Notes: generated by a model from the letters alone, not told the origin. Shown: positions 1 through 8,172, counted from the first letter of the stretch. The stretch: DNA of 23,431 nucleotides from Candidatus Aminicenantota bacterium (GCA_030670375.1 DAOVBT010000003.1:1-23431), one strand, 5' to 3'. A program made the numbers and translations.

Positions 1-375
1 CGTGGCAATCTTGGCCCCGCCGATTTTTTGAGCCGTCTTTGCTAAAAATTCATACCGCAGCATTCGACCCGCCTCTTCCAAGTTCAATCGATTTATTTTG
101 GCAAACGAACGAACATCTTCGGAAGCGACAAACAGAGGAAGTGCATGTTCCTGTGCGACTTTTCTGACAAACTGTTCATCCTCACCGGCTCCCGGGCGAA
201 GCCGGTGATTGAAATGCCCCAGGAATAGATCGAGGCACCATTCTTTTTGCAGTTCTAAAAATACGGCCACCAATCCTGTGGAATCCAGACCGCCCGAAAA
301 CGCAATGAGGACGTTATCCTTCTTTTCCAGGAGATTGTGTTTCCTGATCGTTTCTTTAACGGCTTCTAAAACCAT
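1..375 (-). CDS. tilS: tRNA(Ile)-lysidine synthase, N-terminal part (cut by window edge)
   Basis: TilS converts the wobble C of the CAU anticodon of tRNA-Ile2 to lysidine, using ATP and lysine in the cytoplasm. The visible 125 residues begin MVLEAVKETIRKH and contain the PP-loop ATP-binding motif AFSGGLDST around residues 25-33. They continue with GHFNHRLRPGAGEDEQF, the family's N-type ATP pyrophosphatase segment, and an RMLRYEFL stretch. The family is usually well over 300 residues, so most of the gene lies beyond base 1. The chosen ATG (bases 373-375) is the first in frame before the PP-loop; its ribosome binding site is weak. It follows the tRNA-Met gene by 79 bases on the same strand and may be read through from the tRNA promoter. 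The family assignment is firm. Confidence 0.93.
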   Translation of the reverse strand, partial: MVLEAVKETIRKHNLLEKKDNVLIAFSGGLDSTGLVAVFLELQKEWCLDLFLGHFNHRLRPGAGEDEQFVRKVAQEHALPLFVASEDVRSFAKINRLNLEEAGRMLRYEFLAKTAQKIGGAKIAT

Positions 376-454
376 GATCTTTCATTCGGAGCAGATTTTT
401 CCCCACAACATACACAATCGCATTCTGCCCTAGAGCGAATTATTCGTAAAAAAA

Positions 455-531
455 TGGTGGCGGTGGAGGGACTTGAACCCCCGACACTACGGATATGAGC
501 CGTATGCTCTAACCACCTGAGCTACACCGCC
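455..531 (-). tRNA. tRNA-Met (CAT), elongator type
   Basis: On the minus strand a complete 77-base cloverleaf can be folded. The acceptor stem is GGCGGTG/CACCGCC, the D arm GCTC/GAGC, the anticodon stem TACGG/CCGTA with loop CTCATAT (anticodon CAT at bases 495-497), and the T arm GGGGG/CCCTC (one G-T pair) with loop TTCAAGT. CCA is encoded at 455-457. G1-C72 pairing and the strong resemblance to the Bacillus elongator tRNA-Met (same acceptor stem) argue against an initiator. A tRNA-Ile2(CAT) is less likely because the acceptor stem lacks the C4-G69/C5-G68 pairs known as TilS determinants. Seven T residues follow the CCA directly. Confidence 0.95.
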
Positions 532-541
532 GGTGGCAAAG

Positions 542-571
542 ATTTTAGCCGAAATGGGGGGGAGAAGTCAA
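542..571 (-). promoter_or_regulatory. Sigma70-type promoter of the tRNA-Met gene
   Basis: On the minus strand TTGACT (566-571) and TAAAAT (542-547) are separated by 18 bases that include a run of seven C. The expected start at about 535 lies 4 bases before the tRNA 5' end, as is normal for a tRNA gene. It may also supply transcription for tilS. Confidence 0.65.
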
Positions 572-583
572 TTTGCTTTTGCG

Positions 584-2740
584 CTAACGGACTCTTACCC
601 GGCCATCTATTGTTTCGAACTGGATAGCTGCTCCGGTCGGACCATTGGCTGTAACACTGGAGAAAGATAAAGGACTGTTTCCTTTGGCGATTGATTGGAA
701 AACCAAACTCGCAACCCTGCCTGAACCCTTGAAACCTCTGGCAATATCTGTGCTGGAAAATCCTATGGTGCATGTCCCCGAAGAATTATCGATATTTTGC
801 AGAAAGGGAACCTCTTTTCCCAGCCGGGTGGCAATACTTCCTTGGACAACCTGTTTGAGCTCTAAAACTTGTGGATTAAAAGACAGATTTAATGTCATAC
901 TGCCTATTTCTTCAGCGGATTGAACGACGATACTCACACGAAATTCCCGCCCTTCTGTGATCTCAAAATTGCCTGGGGACAGAGAAACTCGATTCTGCTC
1001 TCTTGTTAGACCCGATTGATCTTCTCTCCTTCGTGCTGCCCTTAATCTGTCCAGAGTTGCTGCATCCACTCCCTCTGCTGTATCGGGCCCTTTGGCCGAG
1101 GCAAACGAGGATCCCAGGTTGATCCAGAGTGGTTTTAAATCCTCCTCGGTCAAAGGGATAGAACGGATGATGTATGGCGTTATTGTCATCAATACATCCC
1201 ACTGCTGGACCGTTTTTTCCGTGCTCGAGAAAAGGCCTCCCAGGACAGGGATGCTCTTGAGGCCGATGATCCCCTTTGCCGACAATCTCTCTTCATCTTT
1301 CAACAATCCAGCCAACAGGTTTGTCTCCCCATCCTTCAGTCTGATGACACTCATTATTTCCCTTGTGCTGATAATCGGAATGTCTGCTACTCCTGTGCCG
1401 CCGACAGATTTGACATTCATCTCCAGTTCCAAGGTGATCTCTCCCTCGAAGTGTATCCTCGGTGTTATCTTGATGTCGATGCCCACATCTTCATACTCGA
1501 AAGAAGTGAGCGGTTGCTGGGGAACTCCGCCTGCGGCAAAAGGTGTAAAAGAGGTCCTCGGGATGGGTATTTTATCTCCGACCAAGTAACTCATCTCTTC
1601 GCCCTCGATTCCTCTGAGTCTGGGTTGGGCGATGATTTTGGTATCCTGATCGGATTCCAAAAAATTCAGAAAGGCCGTTGGCATGGTGACCTGAAAGTTG
1701 CCTTTTTTCGAAAAGTCTATTTTTGAGAGGTCGAACCAGCCGCCTTCATTAGGAGGATTTTCCCCGCCGCTATACCCCAATCCCATGACATATTGGTCAA
1801 GCTCCAAACCGAACTTTTTGAGCTTTTGCCTGGACACTTCCATGATTTCCAAATCTATCACGACTTCCCCTTTGGGTTTATCCCAAAGTTTGATCAATTT
1901 GCCAGCCAGTTCCAGCACAGCCGGTGTATCCCTGAGTGTGATGGAATTGAGGTTTTTATCCACCATAAACTGAGGCGCTCTGAACTGAGACCGCAATATC
2001 GGCAAAAGGGAAGCTTGAAGATCCTCGGCCTTTATGTTGGAAAGGTAAAAGGTTTTAACAGCAGTCAACTCGTACTGGATCCTCTTTGCTGGCAAATCGG
2101 GAAAGATGATGAGAGATCTCTCATCGATGACCCTGTGGAAATTTCTTGTGGCCATGCATAGAGAATTGAGGGCCTGCTCGAAAGTCCTATCCGTCAGATC
2201 GACCGAATAAGGAATATCCTTGAACGATTCATCGAACAGGATGTTAATTTTGGCGTGTTTTCCGAGGGCCTGAAAGATGGCTTTCAGTTTGACCCTGTCG
2301 TGCATGAAATTCAAGCTGAGCTTTTGGGCATTCACTTGCAGTTTAACCGGGGGCTCTATCTTGATTTCTGCCGGTTCTGGCGCTTCTTGTTCTTCTGCCG
2401 TCAACAACTGGGCCTCCACCGCAATCACTCGATTGGTCGGATCGAAGGAAAGGGCTTTTTGGTATTCAGTCAAAGCCTCTTCCTTTTTTCCCTCAGCGGC
2501 AAGGTTTCTAGCCTTAAAAACATGGGTATAACTGGCCAGAATTTTTGCCCGAGTGAGAGCCAGCCTGTAAGCAGCATTGCTCGGATCCTGCTGAATGGCT
2601 TTTTCATAATACTTGATAGCTTCGTCCCAATCTTTGTTGGCTGCTGCCTCTGTTGCCAATTTGTAACTCTGGTTGAACTGGGAACAACCCGACAACGCCA
2701 AGATAAGCATAACTATGAATAAAAATGCCACTTTTCTCAT
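584..2740 (-). CDS. Secretin lipoprotein with TPR and cohesin-like domains (PilQ/GspD family)
   Basis: Forms the outer-membrane ring through which pili or secreted proteins pass. The 718-residue protein starts with a lipoprotein signal (LALSGC, acylated Cys19), followed by about two TPR units (25-105, with AIKYYEKAIQQDPSNAAYRLA-like repeats). Next come an STN/N0 domain (about 140-215), an N1-like domain (225-285) and the secretin barrel domain (about 360-525). The barrel carries VGDKIPIP and the C-terminal signature LKDGETNLLAGLL...KGIIGLKSIPVLGGLF. After a charged linker a beta-rich domain (about 585-715, motif MTLNLSFNPQVLEL) resembles cohesins. It is the last gene of the pilus operon; its ATG overlaps the stop of the pilP-like gene (ATGA). 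An N-terminal TPR lipoprotein module plus a cohesin-like tail is not found in model PilQ or GspD proteins. Confidence 0.9.
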   Translation of the reverse strand: MRKVAFLFIVMLILALSGCSQFNQSYKLATEAAANKDWDEAIKYYEKAIQQDPSNAAYRLALTRAKILASYTHVFKARNLAAEGKKEEALTEYQKALSFDPTNRVIAVEAQLLTAEEQEAPEPAEIKIEPPVKLQVNAQKLSLNFMHDRVKLKAIFQALGKHAKINILFDESFKDIPYSVDLTDRTFEQALNSLCMATRNFHRVIDERSLIIFPDLPAKRIQYELTAVKTFYLSNIKAEDLQASLLPILRSQFRAPQFMVDKNLNSITLRDTPAVLELAGKLIKLWDKPKGEVVIDLEIMEVSRQKLKKFGLELDQYVMGLGYSGGENPPNEGGWFDLSKIDFSKKGNFQVTMPTAFLNFLESDQDTKIIAQPRLRGIEGEEMSYLVGDKIPIPRTSFTPFAAGGVPQQPLTSFEYEDVGIDIKITPRIHFEGEITLELEMNVKSVGGTGVADIPIISTREIMSVIRLKDGETNLLAGLLKDEERLSAKGIIGLKSIPVLGGLFSSTEKTVQQWDVLMTITPYIIRSIPLTEEDLKPLWINLGSSFASAKGPDTAEGVDAATLDRLRAARRREDQSGLTREQNRVSLSPGNFEITEGREFRVSIVVQSAEEIGSMTLNLSFNPQVLELKQVVQGSIATRLGKEVPFLQNIDNSSGTCTIGFSSTDIARGFKGSGRVASLVFQSIAKGNSPLSFSSVTANGPTGAAIQFETIDGRVRVR

Positions 2741-3282
2741 GGCTTTTCTCCTTCTAGGTTAATCCTTTTCGGCTCGGAGCCTTGGCTAATAATTTCCATA
2801 TCATCAGGAGTAATTTCTCCGATGGTCACGTCCATCTCGAGGACATCTCCCGATTCAACAGCATAGGTCTGGCCTTCGAGAATTATCAAAGCGACGACCC
2901 TTTTCCCTGATTTGACATACCCGATGTATTTCACGTTAATGCGGGCCTCTTCCATGGCAGTTTTTTTTTGGTCAGGAGAAATTTTTTGCCCCGATGTCTG
3001 CCCAGGTGATTGAAAATCTCCCGATGGAGAAAATTCATTTGCGCCCGAGCTTGCTCTCTGTCTTGTGAAGATATTCCGTTTGGGGCGAGCAAGAGATTTT
3101 CTGGGCGGCACGAGCAATTCTTTCATGATGAGGCTATTTTGTTTCTTTTGATCCTGTCTTTTTCTGCTTTTGTCCTGTGGCAGTATTCCAGGATAAAGAA
3201 CGCTCAACACAAAAAGAAACAGGAATACCCGCATGCAAAACGTAGTTTTTGGCAGACAAAACGCAGTTTTTTTAATTTTCAT
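2737..3282 (-). CDS. PilP-like periplasmic pilus assembly protein
   Basis: A 181-residue protein with an N-terminal signal or anchor (about residues 17-35, RVFLFLFVLSVLYPGIL), a low-complexity basic and Ser/Gly-rich linker, and a C-terminal beta domain of about 70 residues (INVKYIGYVKSGKRVVALIILEG then VESGDVLEMDVTIGEI). That domain fits the PilP/GspC HR fold, which links the inner-membrane PilNO complex to the secretin. I chose the ATG at 3280-3282 because it lies inside the last codons of the pilO-like gene (11-base overlap), as translational coupling would predict. An ATG at 3232-3234 would give a tidier signal peptide, and an upstream extension to 3312 is less likely. The call depends partly on position between pilO and the secretin. 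A run of nine A lies in the coding strand at 2961-2969. Confidence 0.75.
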   Translation of the reverse strand: MKIKKTAFCLPKTTFCMRVFLFLFVLSVLYPGILPQDKSRKRQDQKKQNSLIMKELLVPPRKSLARPKRNIFTRQRASSGANEFSPSGDFQSPGQTSGQKISPDQKKTAMEEARINVKYIGYVKSGKRVVALIILEGQTYAVESGDVLEMDVTIGEITPDDMEIISQGSEPKRINLEGEKP

Positions 3283-3835
3283 AGTATCCTGCCAGCTCGA
3301 TTCGCAATTCAATCTGTCCGCTTTGTGTGTCGATATCCCGAAAATCTATCCGCTCGATCATTAAAAATTTGGGGTGAATCTCGACTTGATGGATGAATCT
3401 TTTTAATGCGACATAGGGTCCTGCCATGGTGAAATGAACACGAACCCTTTTTAATTTTTCTTCTTCCCAATCCGCATAATCGAACATCAAATCAGAAATA
3501 ACTCGAATCCTCGCTTGCTGAAAAATTTTCCTAAGGTCAAGCCTCAATTGGTTTATGTTTTTGTTTTCTTTGTAAAAATATTTCTTCTCTATATCTGCGA
3601 TATCCCGCCTGGCTTCATCCCATTGCAGCCATTCCATTTTTATGTTTCTGTTTAACTCTTTAATATTCGCAAATTCCTTCTGCTTATTTGGCAGAGATTT
3701 GACGGAATAGCTGTAGGCTTTTTTCTGTTTAAGAGCAAAACCCTGATTAAAAATCAAGGCAGCCGCAAGAAGAACGCATAACAAGATCAATATCTTGCGT
3801 TCGCTTTTTGCCAAAAGATCAAATAGTTCTTTCAT
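3272..3835 (-). CDS. PilO-like inner-membrane pilus assembly protein
   Basis: The 187-residue protein has one N-terminal membrane segment (about 14-33, KILILLCVLLAAALIFNQG), a coiled-coil-rich stretch (about 40-100) and a C-terminal alpha/beta domain. That domain contains VRVHFTMAGPYVALKRFIHQVE and FLMIERIDF, the arrangement seen in PilO and GspM proteins, which pair with PilN in the periplasm. Its start overlaps the pilN-like gene by 17 bases and its end overlaps the pilP-like gene by 11 bases, so translation is probably coupled along the operon. Similarity to model PilO is low; the call rests on topology, the conserved FxGxYxxLxxFl-type segment and gene order. Confidence 0.82.
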   Translation of the reverse strand: MKELFDLLAKSERKILILLCVLLAAALIFNQGFALKQKKAYSYSVKSLPNKQKEFANIKELNRNIKMEWLQWDEARRDIADIEKKYFYKENKNINQLRLDLRKIFQQARIRVISDLMFDYADWEEEKLKRVRVHFTMAGPYVALKRFIHQVEIHPKFLMIERIDFRDIDTQSGQIELRIELAGYYEN

Positions 3836-4385
3836 AGATTATAGTTATCTCCGCCGTCAAAATGCCAGCTTCGTTTATCGCCTCGCTAATAATCCTTATC
3901 CCGGTAAATTCTTTTTCATACAGGTTTATATTGAGCTTTAATAGCTCGTCGAGATTGGGAGCAGCGATTTTGAGCCTGACCTCCATCTGGTTATTTTCCT
4001 TCAAAGTCGGTGCCAGGGATTCGATATAACAGGATGCAGGAAGAGACTCCTCGAGAGCTGAGAGAAACTCCACCCAAGAAAAACTTTTCTTCAAAATAAG
4101 CGTATTGAGCAAATCGACTTTCCTCTGATAATTTTGAGAAGCATCCTCGATCTTTGTGGAAAGTCTCAATTCCTCCCGTTTGGCATCGTTTATCATCTTT
4201 TCGATTTGTGCTTTGTTGTTCCGGAAGTTTTTGTTCTTGTTGCTGTATTTCCAGAAAGTCAATCCTCCAGCGAACGAAATCAGCAAAACGAGGGTGGTGA
4301 GAACTCCAAAGAGAAGAAAAAAGAATCTCCGATTCTTTACCGGATGCGTGGCCAGATTCAAATGGACTCTCTTTTGTTTTCTCAT
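3819..4385 (-). CDS. PilN-like inner-membrane pilus assembly protein
   Basis: The 188-residue protein begins with a short cytoplasmic tail holding a PilN-type INLA-like box, here HLNLATHP (residues 8-15). This box is the segment that docks on PilM in characterised systems. It is followed by a membrane segment (about 22-46, FFFLLFGVLTTLVLLISFAG), a coiled coil (about 50-90) and a ferredoxin-like periplasmic domain (SWVEFLSALEESLPASCYIESL and later VRLKIAAPNLDELLKL). The start overlaps the pilM-like stop (ATGA). Order and topology support the PilN role of bridging PilM and PilO. Retention of the docking box suggests the divergent PilM still binds it. Confidence 0.87.
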   Translation of the reverse strand: MRKQKRVHLNLATHPVKNRRFFFLLFGVLTTLVLLISFAGGLTFWKYSNKNKNFRNNKAQIEKMINDAKREELRLSTKIEDASQNYQRKVDLLNTLILKKSFSWVEFLSALEESLPASCYIESLAPTLKENNQMEVRLKIAAPNLDELLKLNINLYEKEFTGIRIISEAINEAGILTAEITIIYERTI

Positions 4386-5314
4386 AACAATTGACCGATC
4401 AAAGGAGACAGTATCTTTTTATCCTGTTGGGGAAGGTTGAGGCCCACTAAAGACTCTATGTTTTTGATGGGTAAGTCCAACCGTGACTCCAAGTTGGATA
4501 ACATTTCTTCTTCCGATTCCAAAAACCCGAAACGGATCCAAATGGAAGCTATTTCTTTTTTTTCCTTATCTTGAATAAATTGAACAGTATTTCCTATTTC
4601 TTGGACAATATTCTGAATTCTTTCAGACAAATAGTTTTCATCTTGCCTTCCCATAAGAGGCTTTTGCCGATACAGAGAAGGCACGGAATCCGTGACAGCC
4701 AAAAGCCCGAAGGAGCCCTTTTCAATATTGATCAGGAAAAAATTTTTTTCCTTGTTCCAATTCACCAAATTGGACAGCCCCAAAAGAGGAAGACCCACAT
4801 CCTTTATCTTCAAGCGCAACTGGCCGAAAAAGTTTTCATAATCGCTCACTACGGTGGACCGGGCTACGGAGGAGATGATTTTTTTTCTCTCCTTCGTTTG
4901 AAGCATACTATAAGAAATCCTGACATCTTCGGATAACAACGGCATTTGTTTCTTCACCCGAAACCTGATGAGCTGTTCTTTCTCCTTGGATGTCGCAGGG
5001 AGGGCATCAAAAGAAAACACAAATGTCCTCTGGGATAGTTCGGGAAGAAGCAGGGCCACGCCATGGTCATAGATATTGAATTTCTTCACTCCCTCATTGA
5101 TTATTTTTTGCAAGAGAGGGGGATCCTTAATATTGGCCTTCTCAAACGAGGGTTGAATAATCCCTCCGGATATGGGCAGGATAAAATGATTCTTTAGTTT
5201 CCTATCCTTCGAAGAAAGATGAATCCCGCTGATGTAGGAAGACGTCACCTGGAGCGCAGAATGAGGAAGGGGGTGTTCGGAAAAAAAGTCTTTAAGTTTA
5301 TTAATTAAATTCAT
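4382..5314 (-). CDS. PilM-like protein with degenerate actin-type nucleotide motif
   Basis: PilM is a cytoplasmic actin/FtsA-like ATPase that binds the PilN tail at the pilus base. This 310-residue protein sits directly between pilB/gspE and pilN, the usual pilM position. It shows family-like stretches: KEQLIRFRVKKQMPL (about 110-125), matching the ExxIRFEIEKQIPF-like region, and a later VGLNLPQQDKKI segment near the end. The normal N-terminal phosphate loop (GIDIGSSSVK type) is replaced by ALQVTSSYISGIHLSS, without the Asp and Gly that contact nucleotide, and the protein is shorter than typical PilM (about 350). It is 15 bases downstream of the ATPase gene. The role is inferred mainly from position. 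Confidence 0.72.
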   Translation of the reverse strand: MNLINKLKDFFSEHPLPHSALQVTSSYISGIHLSSKDRKLKNHFILPISGGIIQPSFEKANIKDPPLLQKIINEGVKKFNIYDHGVALLLPELSQRTFVFSFDALPATSKEKEQLIRFRVKKQMPLLSEDVRISYSMLQTKERKKIISSVARSTVVSDYENFFGQLRLKIKDVGLPLLGLSNLVNWNKEKNFFLINIEKGSFGLLAVTDSVPSLYRQKPLMGRQDENYLSERIQNIVQEIGNTVQFIQDKEKKEIASIWIRFGFLESEEEMLSNLESRLDLPIKNIESLVGLNLPQQDKKILSPLIGQLL

Positions 5315-5329
5315 ACTTAACTTTCTCGA

Positions 5330-6967
5330 TCATTCCACGAACGTCGCCTTATTTAGCTCTCTAAGGCTTGTCACTCCTTTTAAAACCTTCTCCAACCCGA
5401 CTTCCCTTAGGAAAACCATCCCCTCCAATTTGGCCCTTTTCCTGACCTCAGAAAGCGGTTTCTTTTCCAAAATCAACTCACGAATCTCATCGGATAGTTC
5501 CAGTAGTTCTGCGATGGCTGTTCTTCCCCTGTAGCCTGTAAACCCGCACTCAGGACACCCCTGGCTTTCATAAAAGGTCGTGTCTTTGTAAACTTTGGGA
5601 TCGAGCCCGGATTCCAGCAATACTTCTCTATCGTATGTCACAGGCTTCCTGCAGGATGTGCAGAGAACCCTGACCAAACGTTGGGCGAGAATACAATTCA
5701 GCGCGGAAATAAAACTGTAGGGATCGACCTGCATGTGCAAAAATCGCCCTATCACGTCAAACACATTGTTCGCATGAACGGTCGTAAAAACCAGATGCCC
5801 AGTGAGCGCTGATTGGATGGCAATCTGCGCCGTTTCCGGATCTCTGATTTCTCCGACCATGATTTTATCCGGATCATGCCTCAGGATAGACCTCAAGCCC
5901 CGTGCAAAGGTCAGCCCTTTTTTCTCGTTAATCGGGACCTGTGTGATGCCTTCGACTTGATATTCAACCGGGTCTTCAATCGTGATGATCTTATCCTCAG
6001 GACTTTTTATCTCTGTCAACGCGGCATACAAAGTCGTCGTCTTGCCACTCCCCGTGGGTCCGGTCACAAGAGTCATCCCGTAGGGTTGAACAATATACCT
6101 GTTGAATTTGCCGAGCACATCCTCTGAAAAGCCCAACAAATCCAACCTCAACTCTGTCAACGCTTCGGTTATCATTTCTTTGTCGAGAATACGAATAACG
6201 GCATCTTCTCCGTATATGCTCGGCATGATGGATATCCGAAAATCTATTGTTTTATCCCTGATTTTCAGACGGAACCGGCCATCTTGAGGAATCCTCCGTT
6301 CGGATATATCCAGATCAGACATGACCTTGATCCGCGATATTATAGGGAGCTGGAACTTTTTATCGATGGCTTCCATGGCCTCGCCAAGCACACCATCAAT
6401 ACGGTATTTGATGACAACTCCCTCTTCTCTCGATTCGATGTGCACATCGCTGGCTCTCTTCTGGACGGCCGTGAATATGATAGAATTAACGAGCTTGATG
6501 ATGGAACCGTCTTGGTCGGCCAGTTTTTCAACAGAAATCACTTCTTCTTCTTCACCCCCCTCTTTTTCCACAACCTGCATGATAAACTCTTCTGTGGCAT
6601 CCTTTAGGACTTGAAGGGCGGTTTCACTCTTGCGCAGCGCCTCATGAATGGCCCACTTGGAAGCGGCACACACTTCCACCTTTTTGCCGAGGAAGGATTC
6701 AACCGAGTCAATAGTGGAAATGTCAGAGGGATCGGCAATAGCGATTTTAACAGTATTTTCATTCTCCTCTATCGGAATAAAATTCGCCCTGTGAAGAAAA
6801 TCCACAGGAAAGGCCTGAACCAAGTCCCTGTTGACAGCATAGGAGGATAGATCGATATAAGGAACACGATACCGCTCAGCGATCCGTTTGGTTTCCTGTT
6901 CTTCAGAACGAAGGGCACTATCTGATTTTTCTTTTTTTGATTTTTCTTTTTTTAATTTTTCCATCAT
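5330..6967 (-). CDS. Pilus/secretion assembly ATPase (PilB/GspE family)
   Basis: This cytoplasmic hexameric ATPase powers pilus extension or pseudopilus assembly. The 545 residues comprise a Lys-rich start (KKEKS repeated), a T2SSE-type N domain (about 28-110) and the secretion ATPase core. The core holds Walker A GPTGSGKT (303-310), an Asp box near DPVEY (332-336), Walker B VGEIRDPETA (371-380) and a His box TGHLVFTTVHAN (389-400). A zinc-binding tetracysteine is visible: C436, C439, C471, C474. All motifs needed for activity are present. The ATG overlaps the stop of pilC/gspF (ATGA); a second Met follows at once, so the start could be one codon later. A PilT-type retraction ATPase is unlikely because of the N domain and zinc motif. 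Confidence 0.95.
   Translation of the reverse strand: MMEKLKKEKSKKEKSDSALRSEEQETKRIAERYRVPYIDLSSYAVNRDLVQAFPVDFLHRANFIPIEENENTVKIAIADPSDISTIDSVESFLGKKVEVCAASKWAIHEALRKSETALQVLKDATEEFIMQVVEKEGGEEEEVISVEKLADQDGSIIKLVNSIIFTAVQKRASDVHIESREEGVVIKYRIDGVLGEAMEAIDKKFQLPIISRIKVMSDLDISERRIPQDGRFRLKIRDKTIDFRISIMPSIYGEDAVIRILDKEMITEALTELRLDLLGFSEDVLGKFNRYIVQPYGMTLVTGPTGSGKTTTLYAALTEIKSPEDKIITIEDPVEYQVEGITQVPINEKKGLTFARGLRSILRHDPDKIMVGEIRDPETAQIAIQSALTGHLVFTTVHANNVFDVIGRFLHMQVDPYSFISALNCILAQRLVRVLCTSCRKPVTYDREVLLESGLDPKVYKDTTFYESQGCPECGFTGYRGRTAIAELLELSDEIRELILEKKPLSEVRKRAKLEGMVFLREVGLEKVLKGVTSLRELNKATFVE
6924..6953 (-). repeat. Exact 15-bp tandem duplication at the start of the pilB/gspE gene
   Basis: GATTTTTCTTTTTTT occurs twice head to tail (6924-6938 and 6939-6953), followed by a decayed third copy. 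In the coding strand it encodes KKEKS repeats. The unit is a multiple of three, so copy-number change would keep the frame; loss or gain in the A7 runs would not. Confidence 0.85.
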
Positions 6968-8172
6968 CTCGTCACTTGTATTACGTTAAAAATCGGCAGA
7001 TACACCGATAGGAGCATGGCAGCTACGATCAATCCCATGAATATGATGACAACGGGCTCGATCAGAGACACAAAAGTATCGATTCTTCCTCGGATTCTTT
7101 CATCATAGACATCCGCCACATCCGCCAACATCCCCTCAAGATTTGCCGAACTCTCCCCGATCCGAATCATATCAATGGCCAAAGGCGTGAAAAACTGTGC
7201 TTTTACAAGAGATTCTGACAGGCTTTCACCGTTTTTTATGGAATCAGGAATGCCACGCATTAGATATTGCAGGAATTTGTTCGGAACGGCCTTGCTGGCA
7301 ATTCCGACAGCGGTCAACAACGAAATTCCTCCTTCAAGCAAAAGACTCGATGTGCGGCAGAAGAGAGAAATCGCTGATTCCAGCCAGATGGCGCGGCCGT
7401 ACGGAATCCTGAGTTTGGCTCTGTGCAACAAAATCCGCGTTTTTTCCTTTCGCTTCATCACGATATACCCGATAAAAAGCAAAAGAACAAAAACAAACAA
7501 ATACAGAAGATTACCTTTGATGAAAAAAGAAAAGGCCATCAGGGAACGTGTCACACTGGGAAGCTGGGAATCAAAGTCAGCATAAAATTGGGAAAAGCGG
7601 GGAATAACAAAATTTATCAAGATAAGAAGCAACGACAGAGAAAAAAATAACAATAGCGTTGGGTATGTCAGGGCCGCACGTATCTTTGACTTTGCTTGAG
7701 AGATGACCTTGGCGTAATCGATATACCGTTTGATGGTCCCGTTCAGGTTGGCACTCCGCTCACCTGCCATCAGGGAAGCTAGATAAACCGTCGAGAATTG
7801 ATCTTCGTATGGAGCAAAGGCTTCAGACAGGGATTTCCCCGCGCGGATATCGCTTTGAACAGCCATCAGCAACTCCTTGAAGCGATGATTCTTGATTCTA
7901 ATGAGTATGACATCGATACTTTTGACGATCGGATATCCCGCTTTTATCAAAGCCACCAGCTCCTGGTTGAAAAGGATAAAATCCTTATCCTTGATCTTCT
8001 TCTCGAACGGAAGAAGGGGAATTTCGATCTTCTTCCAATCTCTCTTGATTGACAACACACAGAATCCCTGCTCCTCAAAACGTTTCCGGCATTCATTGTA
8101 AGAGGGCGACAGAAAAGACTCGGAGATCACACTCCCATTCTCTGTTGCCACTCGGCAGATATAATAAGGCAT
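6964..8172 (-). CDS. Inner-membrane platform protein (PilC/GspF family)
   Basis: PilC/GspF is the polytopic platform on which the assembly ATPase acts. The 402 residues contain two GspF repeats (about 60-190 and 265-390). Each carries the family signature: FNQELVALIKAGYPIVKSID and FCRTSSLLLEGGISLLTAV, then GERSANLNG and GESSANLEGML. Predicted membrane segments lie at about 170-190, 221-239 and 371-392. The length is standard. It is the first gene of the seven-gene assembly operon, about 42 bases after the predicted transcription start; no strong Shine-Dalgarno is visible before the ATG. Which of the two machines (type IV pilus or type II secretion) it serves cannot be told from this gene alone; the PilMNO neighbours favour a pilus. 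Confidence 0.95.
   Translation of the reverse strand: MPYYICRVATENGSVISESFLSPSYNECRKRFEEQGFCVLSIKRDWKKIEIPLLPFEKKIKDKDFILFNQELVALIKAGYPIVKSIDVILIRIKNHRFKELLMAVQSDIRAGKSLSEAFAPYEDQFSTVYLASLMAGERSANLNGTIKRYIDYAKVISQAKSKIRAALTYPTLLLFFSLSLLLILINFVIPRFSQFYADFDSQLPSVTRSLMAFSFFIKGNLLYLFVFVLLLFIGYIVMKRKEKTRILLHRAKLRIPYGRAIWLESAISLFCRTSSLLLEGGISLLTAVGIASKAVPNKFLQYLMRGIPDSIKNGESLSESLVKAQFFTPLAIDMIRIGESSANLEGMLADVADVYDERIRGRIDTFVSLIEPVVIIFMGLIVAAMLLSVYLPIFNVIQVTR

Noticed and set aside
436..446. CGAATTATTCG palindrome between the tRNA and tilS
   Set aside because: Short arms of five bases and AT-rich; could easily arise by chance.
3283..3312. Start 10 codons further upstream for the pilP-like gene
   Set aside because: It adds a non-signal sequence that overlaps the pilO-like coding region further; ATG 3282 fits the short coupled overlaps of the operon.
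7750..7772. TGGCAC near a TGCCA in the pilC/gspF region as a sigma54 site
   Set aside because: The -12 element does not match and the location is inside a coding region.
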